From assembly GCF_011603255.1 (NCBI RefSeq), contig NZ_JAANCM010000003.1:124001-188000 (forward strand): a stretch of 64,000 bases of DNA, given 5' to 3'. The notes below the pieces were generated by a model, which worked only from the letters and a program-made list of their open reading frames with translations, was not told the origin of the DNA and made no database searches. A program made the position numbers and the translations under genes. The DNA comes from Ferranicluibacter rubi (GTDB taxonomy: Bacteria > Pseudomonadota > Alphaproteobacteria > Rhizobiales > Rhizobiaceae). Shown here piece by piece: positions 9,346 through 18,747 of this stretch (the first letter of the stretch is position 1; the number at the start of each line of letters is the position of its first letter).

Positions 9346-9505
9346 GTAGCCGCAAAGTTAAAGTGTCCTGTTTCTGCAAAGTTGGAATGTCACACTCCCC
9401 CGAATCTGGAGGACGTCTGGGAGTCAAGTTGTGGCACGACCGCAAGCGCGGATGGCGATCATCCAGCGGTTGGTAGCTCGGGGGTTTCCTATCTCGACAC
9501 GCCGG
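9346..9505 (+). mobile_element. probable IS end remnant with two terminal-type direct repeats
   Basis: Two near-identical direct repeats, GCAAAGTTAAAGTGTCC (9352-9368) and GCAAAGTTGGAATGTCA (9376-9392), stand 24 bp apart. They are followed by a possible GTG start at 9431 whose first codons read MARPQARMAIIQRLVARGFP before the frame runs into the ROK gene on the other strand. Multiple repeats of this kind followed by a basic short N-terminus resemble the left end of IS21-like elements. No transposase domain survives and no right end is seen. The assignment rests on pattern memory, so it is tentative. Confidence 0.4.
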
Positions 9506-9509
9506 ACGT

Positions 9510-10703
9510 TCACGTCAGCCGTCCGTGATGCCGCAGGACAAGGCCGACGGCGCCCATGCAGTTGTCGTTATCGAGAAAGCGGCCCGTTACGAAGGCAGGA
9601 TTGGCGCCTTCGCCGTCGCCGGGCTTGACCAGCGTATGCCGGGCGTAGGCCGAGCGGATCGGCGCGAGAAGCATTTCGCCCGCCGCCGCCATTCCGCCGC
9701 TGATGACGAAAAGGCCGGGATTGAGAATGGTTCCGACAGTCGCAAGTCCGCGTCCTGCGGCCTCACCGGCATCTTCCAGCAGGCGCTGGAATCCGACGTC
9801 GCCGGCCTGCGCCGTCTTCACAAATTCCGCCATGCCGATGCTGCGTGAAAGGCGTCTTTCCGCGATGCCGAGAACGGCCGTTCCGCTGCAGGAAAGCTCC
9901 ATGCAGCCGCGATTGCCGCAGGTGCAGAGATCGCCACGCGGATCGAGGACCATATGGCCGAATTCCCCCGCCGTGCCGGCAGCTCCCGTCAGCACCTTGC
10001 CGTTGGCGACGATCGCGCCGCCGATGCCGAGGTCGAGCTTGAACAGCACGAAATTCTCGAAACCCGCGGCAGCACCCCACATCATTTCGGCCAAGGCCGC
10101 GCAGTTGCTCTCATTGTCCGCAAAGATCGGCTTCTGCAGGACGGGCTCGAACGTCGCGCGCAGATCGACCCCCTGCCAGCCCGGAAGCTGCGAGCCCCGC
10201 ATGATCCGCCCGCTGGCAGCGATCGGAGCGGAGACGGCAAAACCTACGCCGAGGAGCCCGGAATATGGGAGACTGTGCTCCTTGTAGATGTTGTCGATCG
10301 CCTGCTTGGCCATACGCGTCGCTCGTTCCGGTTTGTAATCCCGCTCGAGCGGAATGGCGACATCCGCAACGATATTGTGGGCGACGTCGGCCAGCACCAC
10401 CCGCAATTCGTTGCGCCCCAGCAGGACGCCGAGACAGGTTCCGGCCTCCGGATTGAGCGAATGCGCAAGCGCCGGCCGTCCGATGCCGGGGCTGCGCGTT
10501 TCCACCTCAACGACAAGGCTCGATCGCTTGAGGTCCGCGAGGATCGTCGAGACGGTCGATCGGGCAAGGCCCGTCGTGCGGGCAATCTGCGCGGCGCTGA
10601 CGGCGCCGTGCCCGCTCAGGGCGCGGACGACCCGCGCCACCGGCGTATCGACCTGACGCTCGTCGAGAAGGCCCCGCAGTCCGCCGCTGATCATATTGGC
10701 CAT
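9510..10703 (-). CDS. ROK-family transcriptional regulator
   Basis: A 397-residue repressor of the ROK (NagC/XylR/Mlc) family with an N-terminal winged helix (VSAAQIARTTGLARSTVSTI) and a C-terminal sugar-kinase-like domain. The zinc-binding motif GDLCTCGNRGC follows the GEFGHM sequence. The chosen ATG at 10703 has AGGGGG about ten bases upstream; longer starts lack this. It is divergent from a sugar ABC importer operon and most likely represses it until a sugar binds the ROK domain. Regulation of the neighbour is inferred from position. Confidence 0.93.
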   Translation of the reverse strand: MANMISGGLRGLLDERQVDTPVARVVRALSGHGAVSAAQIARTTGLARSTVSTILADLKRSSLVVEVETRSPGIGRPALAHSLNPEAGTCLGVLLGRNELRVVLADVAHNIVADVAIPLERDYKPERATRMAKQAIDNIYKEHSLPYSGLLGVGFAVSAPIAASGRIMRGSQLPGWQGVDLRATFEPVLQKPIFADNESNCAALAEMMWGAAAGFENFVLFKLDLGIGGAIVANGKVLTGAAGTAGEFGHMVLDPRGDLCTCGNRGCMELSCSGTAVLGIAERRLSRSIGMAEFVKTAQAGDVGFQRLLEDAGEAAGRGLATVGTILNPGLFVISGGMAAAGEMLLAPIRSAYARHTLVKPGDGEGANPAFVTGRFLDNDNCMGAVGLVLRHHGRLT

Positions 10704-10894
10704 ATAGCGTCTTTCCCCCTGCCCGTGCGGGCCTGCCTCGATGGTCGATATGCCCGTCGGCTGGCCGCCTCGTCCATCTGAAAGCACTCATATTCTGTCG
10801 GAGCAAGGCCGCTTGGACAGAAAATGACCTGCGCACATATGCTCGACCACACATCTTCTATGACATAAGTGCGGCGATCACAATTCCGTTTTCG

Positions 10895-10910
10895 CATGAC
10901 TTTTGTCATG
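10895..10910. promoter_or_regulatory. candidate operator in the ROK/ABC divergent region
   Basis: The inverted repeat CATGAC-TTTT-GTCATG sits between the divergent ROK gene (start 10703) and the sugar-binding protein gene (start 10993). Its position upstream of the importer suits a repressor or activator site. The repeat is visible; the link to the ROK protein is an inference. Confidence 0.4.
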
Positions 10911-10992
10911 GCTGACAGAATTCAGGTTGACAAATCGAGGCTCTGCCAGTCTAAAAGACGGCGAGGATGAGGAAACACCAAGGGAGGACACC

Positions 10993-12237
10993 ATGAGAAT
11001 GATCACGAACGCGTTGCGGACGGGCACCATGCTCGCGACGTTGGCGATGTGCAGCGGCGTGGCTCTGGCCGAAGACGTTACGCTCTGGACGCTGAATTTC
11101 AGCTCGGAGGCGTCGAACGCCGCCATGCAGAAGATCGCCTCCGATTTCGAGGCTGCCAATCCCGGCGTGAACGTCGAGATCGTCACGCGCGGCGTCGATG
11201 ACCACAAGACGGCCCTTCGGGTGGCTGCAGGGTCGGACCGTGGGCCCGACATCTTCTTCAGCTGGGCGGGCCTCGGACTCGGCGGCGAATATATCAAGGC
11301 CGGCCTCAGCCTGCCGCTCGACAAATACTACGCGCAGTACAAGTGGGACGACGAGCTCGTTCCGGCAGCCGCTTCCTTCTCCAAGATCTACGAGGGTGGT
11401 CGCCACGGCGTGCCCTTCACGTTCAAGGGCGAGGCGCTCTACTACAACAAGGCGCTCTTCACGCAGGCCGGCATTACCGAAGCACCGAAAAACTATGACG
11501 AGCTGGTCGCGGACGCCGAGAAGCTGAAAGCCGCCGGCATTCCGGCCATCACCTTCGGCGGCACGGTGAACTGGCACCTGATGCGCCTGATGGACGTCAT
11601 CCTGGAGTCAAAGTGCGGCATCGAAAAGCATGATGCCCTGATGAACATGAAGACGAGCTGGAAGACCGAGCCCTGCGCCGCGGCCTCCTTCGCCGAGCTC
11701 GACACGTGGAGCAAGAACTACATTCTCAGCCCGTTCATGGGCATCGACAATGCCCAGTCGTTCAATCTCTTCGTCGGCGGCCGCGCGGCGATGATGCTGG
11801 AGGGTGACTGGCTCGTGCAGCAGCTTGCGGAAGCTGGAAACCTCGACGACTACGACGTCTTCCCCTTCCCCACCGGCACCAACCGGCTCTACGGCTTTGC
11901 CGAGTACCACTACATCAGCAGCAAGAGCAAAAATCCGGATACGGCTGCCAAGTTCCTCGACTATTTCATGTCGACGCCGGTGCAGCAGGCGAGCCTCGGG
12001 CAGTTCAGCACGACCTCGATCAACAAGAACGTCGCCTACAAGGATCTGCGTCCTCTCGACAAGAAGTGGGTCGATATCTTCAATACCTATACGCAGGTCT
12101 ACATGAATGGCGACCAGGCGTTCCCGCTCGACGTGACGACGGAGTATTTCCGCGTCATCAATGAGGTGGCGAGCGGCAACATGGCGGCGGCAGACGCCGG
12201 CGGCCAGCTTCAAACCTTCATCGACAACCGGCGCTAG
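10993..12237 (+). CDS. sugar ABC transporter substrate-binding protein (family 1)
   Basis: A 414-residue periplasmic binding protein of the MalE/UgpB class. Residues 1-26 form a Sec signal (hydrophobic TMLATLAMCSGVALA before EDVTLW). The body has the family's AGSDRGPDIFFSWAG and GRAAMMLEGDWLVQQ. The ATG at 10993 is preceded by GGGAGGA, making it the better start than codons further upstream. It opens an operon with two permeases, a glycosidase and an ATPase. The partner enzyme suggests an oligosaccharide with an unusual terminal sugar as substrate; this is inference. Confidence 0.95.
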   Translation: MRMITNALRTGTMLATLAMCSGVALAEDVTLWTLNFSSEASNAAMQKIASDFEAANPGVNVEIVTRGVDDHKTALRVAAGSDRGPDIFFSWAGLGLGGEYIKAGLSLPLDKYYAQYKWDDELVPAAASFSKIYEGGRHGVPFTFKGEALYYNKALFTQAGITEAPKNYDELVADAEKLKAAGIPAITFGGTVNWHLMRLMDVILESKCGIEKHDALMNMKTSWKTEPCAAASFAELDTWSKNYILSPFMGIDNAQSFNLFVGGRAAMMLEGDWLVQQLAEAGNLDDYDVFPFPTGTNRLYGFAEYHYISSKSKNPDTAAKFLDYFMSTPVQQASLGQFSTTSINKNVAYKDLRPLDKKWVDIFNTYTQVYMNGDQAFPLDVTTEYFRVINEVASGNMAAADAGGQLQTFIDNRR

Positions 12238-12249
12238 GCGTCATTTTGA

Positions 12250-12273
12250 GCCGGTCCCGCAAGAGGGGCCGGC
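12250..12273 (+). promoter_or_regulatory. intercistronic stem-loop after the sugar-binding protein gene
   Basis: GCCGGTCCC (12250-12258) pairs with GGGGCCGGC (12265-12273) around a 6-nt loop, without a T-run. Such hairpins after binding-protein genes commonly protect the upstream mRNA and lower expression of the permease genes. Confidence 0.5.
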
Positions 12274-12358
12274 CTTCCTCCCTTCTGTCACATCGCCTGC
12301 GTTCCGTACGGCTGCCTGCGCACCGCATGGCCCGCCTTCGTAGTGCGTGGAGTGTCTT

Positions 12359-13258
12359 ATGACGTCCAGATACATTTTCTCAGACCAGCGCACGCAGGCC
12401 GCGATGCTGATTGCCCCGGCGATCGTCATCTACGCGGTGTTTGCCATCTATCCCATGATCGACGTCGTAACCTTGAGCTTCCAGCGATGGAACGGGCTCG
12501 ATGCGACCAAGGAATTCGTCGGCTTCAGCAATTACGTCGACATCTTCACGAAGGATCCGGTGTTCTGGGGTGCGTTCCGCAACACGGTCATCTGGACGAT
12601 CCTGTCGACCATCTTCCCTCCGCTCGTCGGGCTTCTGCTGGCGCTCGGTGTCAACCAGCCGATCTTTGGGCGCAATGGGCTGCGGGCGATCTTCTATCTC
12701 CCCGTCATCATCGCCCCCATCGCGGTCGCCACCATGTGGCGCTGGATGTACGATCCCTTTTTCGGATTGTTCGGCCAGGTCCTGACGTCCATGGGCCTCC
12801 AGAGCTGGATCCAGGATTGGCTGGGAAATCGCAACATTGCGCTTTATTCCGCCTTCGTCGCCTATCTCTGGCAGACGGTCGGCTTTTCCATGGTGCTGTT
12901 TCTCGCCGGCTTGCAGGGCGTCAGCAAGACGCTGATCGAGGCCGCGCGCATCGATGGCGCTGGCCGCTGGAAAGTGTTTCGTCACGTCACCTTCCCGGCG
13001 CTGAAGCCCACCATCACCATCGTTCTGGTGCTCGCCATCATTTCCTCGCTCAAGGCGTTCGACATCATCTACGGCCTGACGGGCGGCGGGCCGGCGCAAT
13101 CGACGCAGATGCTGGCGCTCTGGGCCTTTACCCAGTCCATGCAGATCTTCGACTTCGGTCGCGGCAGCGCCATCTCGGTCGTCCTCCTGCTCATCACCCT
13201 CTCCGTGGTCATCCCCTACCTGCGCTGGACACGGAAATCCGAGGAGAACGAGGAATGA
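12359..13258 (+). CDS. sugar ABC transporter permease (MalF-like)
   Basis: A 299-residue inner-membrane permease with six hydrophobic segments and the EAA loop (EAARIDGAGRWKVFRHVTFPAL) that docks on the ATPase. It begins with SRYIFSDQRTQAAMLIAPA, the normal N-terminus of this family. The ATG at 12359 was preferred to a GTG at 12347 because homologues start near this point. Its stop overlaps the next permease start (ATGA). It is separated from the binding-protein gene by 121 bp that contain the hairpin. Confidence 0.95.
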   Translation: MTSRYIFSDQRTQAAMLIAPAIVIYAVFAIYPMIDVVTLSFQRWNGLDATKEFVGFSNYVDIFTKDPVFWGAFRNTVIWTILSTIFPPLVGLLLALGVNQPIFGRNGLRAIFYLPVIIAPIAVATMWRWMYDPFFGLFGQVLTSMGLQSWIQDWLGNRNIALYSAFVAYLWQTVGFSMVLFLAGLQGVSKTLIEAARIDGAGRWKVFRHVTFPALKPTITIVLVLAIISSLKAFDIIYGLTGGGPAQSTQMLALWAFTQSMQIFDFGRGSAISVVLLLITLSVVIPYLRWTRKSEENEE

Positions 13259-14127
13259 CGATGATGTCCGCCTCCATCCACGCCAACACCCTGGAAAAGC
13301 CACAGCGGGACTGGGTTCTCGTTGCGCTCTGGGCCACGCTCGCCTTGGTCGCGCTGATCTGGGTTGCGCCCTTCGTCTTCATCGTCTTCACCTCGCTGAA
13401 GTCCAATGCGGCCGTCATGAGTTCCAGCGCGTTCGCGCCTCCGGTCGATCCGAAGTTTGCCAATTATTCCGGTGCCTGGGATCGTGGCCGCTTCAACACG
13501 ACCTTCTTCAACAGCGTCATCATTACCGCCATCAAGGTGCCGCTCGGTCTCTTCATCTCGGCCATGGCCGCCTATGCTTTGGCGAAGATCGAGTTCGCGG
13601 GGCGCAAGATGTTGCTGCTCGCCATTCTGTTCGGAACGATGATCCCGTTTCAGGTCATGCTGGCGCCGCTCTTCACGCTGGTGAACGGCCTGCACCTGAT
13701 CGACACCTATCCCGGCGTCATCCTGCCTTACCTCGCCTTCGGCATTCCCTATCAGGTCTTCATCCTCCAGAGCTTCTTCCGCGGCATTCCGAAGGAACTC
13801 AGCGAAGCCGCCCGCATCGATGGCGCCTCGCATTTCGTGATCTTCCGGCGGATCTTCCTGCCGGTGTCGCTGCCTGTGCTCGCCGCTCTCCTGATCCTCG
13901 ACTTCGTGTCCACCTGGAACGAGTTCGCCATGGCGCTCGTCCTCCTGCAGGATCGGGACATGTGGACCCTCCCCCTTGGCCTGTCCGCCTTCCAAGGGCA
14001 ATTCTCACGAGATTACGGCCAGCTCAATGCCGCCATCGTCATGACGGTGCTGCCCGCCGCCATCGTCTACCTCATCTTCCAGCGCTACTTCGTGTCGGGG
14101 CTTACCTCCGGCGCGGTCAAGGGCTGA
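13255..14127 (+). CDS. sugar ABC transporter permease (MalG-like)
   Basis: A 290-residue permease, the second membrane subunit of the importer. Six hydrophobic segments are visible, with the EAA loop LSEAARIDGASHFVIFRRI and the C-terminal VSGLTSGAVKG typical of MalG-type proteins. Start ATG 13255 overlaps the previous stop. It is followed 22 bp later by the glycosidase gene, so enzyme and transporter are one transcription unit. Confidence 0.95.
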   Translation: MTMMSASIHANTLEKPQRDWVLVALWATLALVALIWVAPFVFIVFTSLKSNAAVMSSSAFAPPVDPKFANYSGAWDRGRFNTTFFNSVIITAIKVPLGLFISAMAAYALAKIEFAGRKMLLLAILFGTMIPFQVMLAPLFTLVNGLHLIDTYPGVILPYLAFGIPYQVFILQSFFRGIPKELSEAARIDGASHFVIFRRIFLPVSLPVLAALLILDFVSTWNEFAMALVLLQDRDMWTLPLGLSAFQGQFSRDYGQLNAAIVMTVLPAAIVYLIFQRYFVSGLTSGAVKG

Positions 14128-14149
14128 AACAGACATCAAGGACGCAGAT

Positions 14150-15664
14150 ATGACCGATACCACCATCGCCAAATGGGACCTGTTCGAAGCCAGCCTGAAC
14201 GGTCCCTCCTCCGGCAACCCCTTCGTCGAGGTCGATCTCGAGGCCCACTTCAGCCAGAAGAGCCGCACCGTTCGCGTGCCGGGCTTCTATGATGGCGACG
14301 GCGTCTACAAGATCCGTTTCATGCCCGACAATGAAGGGGAATGGTCCTATGTGACGCGCTCCTCCGCGCCCGAACTCGACGGAACGTCCGGCACCTTCAC
14401 CGTCGGCCCGGCAAGACCCGATGTGCATGGGCCGGTCCAGGTGGCCAACAGGTTCCACTTCGCGCATGCCGATGGCACGCCGTATCTTTCCTTCGGCACC
14501 ACCTGCTACGCCTGGACGCACCAGCCGCTGGACCTTCAGGCCAAGACGCTGGAAACGCTGAAGCAGGCGCGTTTCAACAAGATGCGCATGGGGGTCTTCC
14601 CGAAAGACTATCCGTTCAACATCAACGAGCCGCTGCATGACGTCTACGAACGGGATGCGGAAGGGGAACTCGATTTCGACCGGCCGAACCCCGAAAGCTT
14701 CCGTCATTTCGAAAACCAGGTGAAGGCGCTCGGCGATCTCGGCATCGAGGCGGATATCATCATCTTCCATCCCTATGATCGCTGGGGCTATTGCGACATG
14801 AGCGCCGAGCAGGACTATCGCTACGTTGCCTATCTCACGGCCCGTCTTGCAGCCTATCGCAATATCTGGTGGTCGCTGGCCAACGAGTACGACTTCCTCC
14901 TCGATACCAAGCCGATGGGCCAGTGGGATCGCTACTTCCAGATCATCGAGGAGAACGACCCCTACCGCCACCTGAAATCCATCCACAACGGCGATGTGAA
15001 CGCCAATTACGACCACCGCCGCGCATGGGTCAGCCATGTCTGCATCCAGAACTGGGATGTGAAGCGCACGCAGGAATGGCGGGAGGCCTATGGAAAGCCC
15101 GTCGTCAACGACGAGCCGGAGTACGAGGGCAATATCATGCTCTCCTGGGGCAACATCTCGGCCCGCGAGCTGGTGCACCGGTACTGGATCACCATGCTGC
15201 GCGGCGGCTATGCCGGGCATGGTGAAACCTTCATGCACCCCGAGGATATTCTCTGGTGGGCAAAGGGCGGCGTGCTGCATGGGGACGCCTGGCAGCGCAT
15301 CGGCTTCCTGCGCGATCTTCTCGAAGAGGATGTGAGCGTCGGGCTGACCCCGATCGCGCGCGAGGCGAACTGGCCATGGAGCCGCGTGTCCGGCGCGACC
15401 GACGGCGATGTCACCTATATCTATCTCGGCGAGCACCAGCCCGTCATCTGGGCACCGGGCCTGCCGCAGGAGATGGGCGATTACGAGGTCGATGTCATCG
15501 ATACGTGGGCGATGACGGTGACGCCTGCGACCATCGTCGATGCACCCGCCAACCATCCGACCCGGCACGGCGCTTCGCTCCGCCCGCGCCGACCGGATGC
15601 GGCCTTTGCCGTGGAACTGCCGGGCAAGCCGAACCTCGCCATCCGCATCCGGCCGAAGCCATAG
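14150..15664 (+). CDS. DUF5060/DUF4038 glycoside hydrolase-like protein (apiosidase-related)
   Basis: A 504-residue protein with an N-terminal beta domain of the DUF5060 kind (about 1-90), a TIM-barrel of the DUF4038/apiosidase-like kind (about 95-400) and a C-terminal beta domain (DUF5605-like). Likely catalytic acids are E246 in NEYD and E322 or E324 in NDEPEYEG, which lie at the usual barrel positions. No signal peptide is present, so it would act in the cytoplasm on sugars imported by the flanking ABC system. Characterised relatives (GH140) release apiose from plant pectin, but distance to them cannot be judged here, so substrate is open. Confidence 0.85.
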   Translation: MTDTTIAKWDLFEASLNGPSSGNPFVEVDLEAHFSQKSRTVRVPGFYDGDGVYKIRFMPDNEGEWSYVTRSSAPELDGTSGTFTVGPARPDVHGPVQVANRFHFAHADGTPYLSFGTTCYAWTHQPLDLQAKTLETLKQARFNKMRMGVFPKDYPFNINEPLHDVYERDAEGELDFDRPNPESFRHFENQVKALGDLGIEADIIIFHPYDRWGYCDMSAEQDYRYVAYLTARLAAYRNIWWSLANEYDFLLDTKPMGQWDRYFQIIEENDPYRHLKSIHNGDVNANYDHRRAWVSHVCIQNWDVKRTQEWREAYGKPVVNDEPEYEGNIMLSWGNISARELVHRYWITMLRGGYAGHGETFMHPEDILWWAKGGVLHGDAWQRIGFLRDLLEEDVSVGLTPIAREANWPWSRVSGATDGDVTYIYLGEHQPVIWAPGLPQEMGDYEVDVIDTWAMTVTPATIVDAPANHPTRHGASLRPRRPDAAFAVELPGKPNLAIRIRPKP

Positions 15665-15677
15665 AAAGGGAACCGCC

Positions 15678-16748
15678 ATGTCGACCGTCCAGATCCGCGA
15701 CGTCCGCAAATCCTACGGCGCCCATCCCGTGCTTCACGGTGTCGATATCGACATCGCGGACGGGGAGTTCGTCATCCTCGTCGGTCCGTCCGGCTGCGGA
15801 AAATCGACGCTGCTGCGCATGGTCGCGGGCCTCGAGTCCATTACCGGCGGCACGATCAGCATCGACGAGCGCGTGGTGAACGGGCTGGAGCCGAAGGACC
15901 GGGATATCGCGATGGTTTTCCAGAACTATGCGCTCTACCCGCAGATGACCGTGGCGCAGAACATGGGTTTTGCCCTAGAGCTGGCCGGCGCCCGCAAGGA
16001 GGAGATCAAGCGCAAGGTGGACCATGCCGCCGGCATTCTCGGGCTGGAGCCGCTTTTGCAGCGCAAGCCGGCCCAACTTTCGGGCGGTCAGCGCCAGCGC
16101 GTCGCCATGGGCCGCGCCATCGTGCGCGATCCCAAGGTCTTCCTGTTCGACGAGCCGCTGTCCAATCTCGACGCCAAGCTGCGCGTCAAGATGCGCGCCG
16201 AGATCAAGGCCCTGCATCAGCGCTTGAAGACGACGATCGTCTACGTCACCCATGACCAGATCGAAGCCATGACCATGGCCGACAAGATCGTCGTCATGCA
16301 GGGCGGCCATATCGAGCAGATCGGCACGCCGCTGGAACTCTACGACCACCCGAAAAACGTCTTCGTCGCCGGCTTCCTCGGATCGCCCGCCATGAACTTC
16401 CTCGACGGCGTCATCATCGGTGAGGACGGAAGCTTTCTGGAACTGGGTGGTGCCGGCCGCGTACCGCTTGCCAACGGCTATCGAAATGCGGACGGAAAAT
16501 CTGTCATCGTCGGCGTCCGTCCGGAGGACATCGGCATCGCAGAGGCCAACGGCATTCCGGCAGAGGTGATCGTCGTAGAGCCGACCGGGTCCGAAACGCA
16601 TCTGGCGGTGCGGCTGGGCGGACAGGAGATTATCGTCGTCCTGCGATCACGCGTGTCGCTGGCTCCGGGCGAGCAGGTACACCTTTCGTTTGAGGGCGCG
16701 AGATTCCATGTCTTCGACAAGGAGACGCAAGAGCGCCTGCAGCGATAG
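15678..16748 (+). CDS. sugar ABC transporter ATP-binding protein (UgpC/MalK-like)
   Basis: A 356-residue ATPase with Walker A GPSGCGKST, signature LSGGQRQRVAMGRA, Walker B VFLFDEPLSNLD and a C-terminal OB-like (TOBE) region from about residue 235. It is the ATPase of the importer encoded just upstream, 13 bp after the glycosidase stop. The ATG at 15678 is preceded by AAAGGGA. This class often serves several sugar importers. Confidence 0.96.
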   Translation: MSTVQIRDVRKSYGAHPVLHGVDIDIADGEFVILVGPSGCGKSTLLRMVAGLESITGGTISIDERVVNGLEPKDRDIAMVFQNYALYPQMTVAQNMGFALELAGARKEEIKRKVDHAAGILGLEPLLQRKPAQLSGGQRQRVAMGRAIVRDPKVFLFDEPLSNLDAKLRVKMRAEIKALHQRLKTTIVYVTHDQIEAMTMADKIVVMQGGHIEQIGTPLELYDHPKNVFVAGFLGSPAMNFLDGVIIGEDGSFLELGGAGRVPLANGYRNADGKSVIVGVRPEDIGIAEANGIPAEVIVVEPTGSETHLAVRLGGQEIIVVLRSRVSLAPGEQVHLSFEGARFHVFDKETQERLQR

Positions 16749-16960
16749 CGACAGACGTCCGATACCCTGACCGACGATCCGCAGACCGTTCCGTAAGCAT
16801 CCCACTTCGCATCTGTCTTCGCGACCATCGACATCCCACCTTTGAGATGAGGTCTTGAAAGCGCCCTTCTAGCCTCCTGAAAAGGTTGCTTCCGCCTTAC
16901 ATGGATTGTACCCCTGCAAGCGCAGAAAAAACCTGTGACGGACCGACAGCAGGGGGCGAC

Positions 16961-18667
16961 ATGGTATCGACAGACCGCGCGAATACCGGCTGGGGCCGGG
17001 CGCTCGAGAGGCTTTCGGCATCGTCCACCGGCCAGGAAGAGGGTGAAGACCTGAAGCAGGCGGTGGTGCGGATCATCGTCTCCGGTATCGCCTTCGTCAC
17101 CGTCGTGCCGGGCACGCTTGTGGGCTACTGGCGGGATCTGCCGCCGGGTATCCTGTTGCTCTTCGTGATCTATCTGCCGTTCTCCTGTGCGGTCTGGTGG
17201 TGGATGAAGACGCATCCGGGCGACCAGCCCTGGCGGCGGACGATCGCCATCGTCTGCGACATACCGGCGCTGACCTATACGTTGGCCAATGGCGGCGCGG
17301 GCATGTTGCCGCTCTTTGCACTTCTCCTTTGGGTCACCGTCGGCAACGGGTTGCGGTTCGGACCGCGCATCCTGATCGCCTCGACGGTGATGGCGCTGGC
17401 CTCGATTGCCGTTGCCGCCGTGTTCAACGATTACATGCGGCAGAACCCCTATATCGTGGTGACCCTGATCGCGACGGCCGTTCTGGTGCCGGCTTATATT
17501 TTCGTGCTCATGAAGCGCGTCCACCGGGCCTACATTGCGGCGCGGGAAGCCAACCTTTCGAAATCCCGTTTTCTGGCGCAGGCCAGCCACGATCTTCGCC
17601 AGCCCGTCCACGCCATCAGCCTCTTTACCGCCTGCCTCCGCGATGCCGATCTGCGGCAGAGCGAGCTGGGCATGGTCGACAACATCGACCGCTCGCTGCA
17701 GAGTATCTCACGCCTCTTCAAGTCGCTCCTCGACGTCTCGACGCTCGACAGCGGCAAGGTCGTGCCACGCTACGAGGCCGTCGCGATCGCCGACATCCTC
17801 GATGACGTGCTGCAGCAGAACACGGACATGGCGCAAGCGAACGACTGCAAGCTCGGCGTCAGCAACTGTAAGAGCGTCGTCATCACGGATCGCGCGCTTC
17901 TGACGACCATGCTGCAGAACATCGTCAGCAACGCGATCAAATATGCACCGGGCCGCGCTATCATGATCGGCTGCCGACGTGAAAAGGGCATGCTCTCGGT
18001 GCAGGTCTACGATCAGGGACCCGGCATTTCGCCGGAGCATCAGCAACGGGTTTTCGAGGAGTTCTATCAGGTGCGCGCGCGGGGCGACCGCGATATCGAG
18101 GGCGTCGGTCTCGGCCTGTCGATCGTCAAGCGGCTGGCCCAGCTTATGGACATGAAAGTCAGGCTGCGCTCGACGCCGGGGCGCGGAACCAGCGTGACGC
18201 TGGCCGGGTTGGCAATCTCTTCCCGCGATGCCCCGGTTCCGCGCCGTGCGGTCCGCACCGCGCAAGCGGCACCTGGCATAGACGGCCTGCGCATTCTGCT
18301 CGTAGAGGATGACGGTGCCGTGCTGTGCGCGACCGCAAGCCTCCTGCGGAAATGGGGCTGCGCGGTGCAGGCGGAAACCGGCGTTCCCACCGAAGTTGCA
18401 CCCTGCGATCTCGTCATCGCCGATTTCGACCTCGGCGAAGGCACGACCGGAAGCGACTGCATCAAGGCCGTTCGCCGGATGCTCGGGCGGCTGGTCCCGG
18501 CCGTGGTCATGAGCGGCCACGACCCCGGCCGCGTTCGCGACGAACTCGGCGATGATGACATCCCCATCCTGTCGAAGCCGGTGCGCCCCGCCGAACTACG
18601 CTCCGTCATCATGGCCGCAGCCATGGAAGCCGAGGGAAGGACGACCGGGGAAGCCGCGCTCTCGTAG
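16961..18667 (+). CDS. hybrid sensor histidine kinase/response regulator
   Basis: A 568-residue inner-membrane kinase. Six hydrophobic segments span about residues 35-185; the dimerisation/phosphoacceptor box is SKSRFLAQASHDLRQPVHAI with H210. The ATPase domain follows (NIVSNAIKYAPG, DQGPGIS, GVGLGLSIVKRL). A C-terminal receiver domain starts at LRILLVEDD with the phosphoacceptor in DFDLGE. The DLRQPVHA variant is common in kinases paired with LuxR-type regulators, and such a regulator lies convergently next door. The start ATG 16961 has AGGGGG four bases upstream; a TTG at 16886 is rejected. The signal sensed is unknown. Confidence 0.93.
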   Translation: MVSTDRANTGWGRALERLSASSTGQEEGEDLKQAVVRIIVSGIAFVTVVPGTLVGYWRDLPPGILLLFVIYLPFSCAVWWWMKTHPGDQPWRRTIAIVCDIPALTYTLANGGAGMLPLFALLLWVTVGNGLRFGPRILIASTVMALASIAVAAVFNDYMRQNPYIVVTLIATAVLVPAYIFVLMKRVHRAYIAAREANLSKSRFLAQASHDLRQPVHAISLFTACLRDADLRQSELGMVDNIDRSLQSISRLFKSLLDVSTLDSGKVVPRYEAVAIADILDDVLQQNTDMAQANDCKLGVSNCKSVVITDRALLTTMLQNIVSNAIKYAPGRAIMIGCRREKGMLSVQVYDQGPGISPEHQQRVFEEFYQVRARGDRDIEGVGLGLSIVKRLAQLMDMKVRLRSTPGRGTSVTLAGLAISSRDAPVPRRAVRTAQAAPGIDGLRILLVEDDGAVLCATASLLRKWGCAVQAETGVPTEVAPCDLVIADFDLGEGTTGSDCIKAVRRMLGRLVPAVVMSGHDPGRVRDELGDDDIPILSKPVRPAELRSVIMAAAMEAEGRTTGEAALS

Positions 18668-18747
18668 CGGGAAGTGCTCTCGTCTGTTGTTTTTGCCGCA
18701 TTGTCCAACGCCGAAGCAATTCTGCTTCGGCTGGAAATGCTCCATGG

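Noticed and set aside
16749-16960. Upstream TTG start and small gene before the hybrid kinase
   Set aside because: The extra residues do not resemble the kinase and the ATG at 16961 has a good ribosome-binding site.
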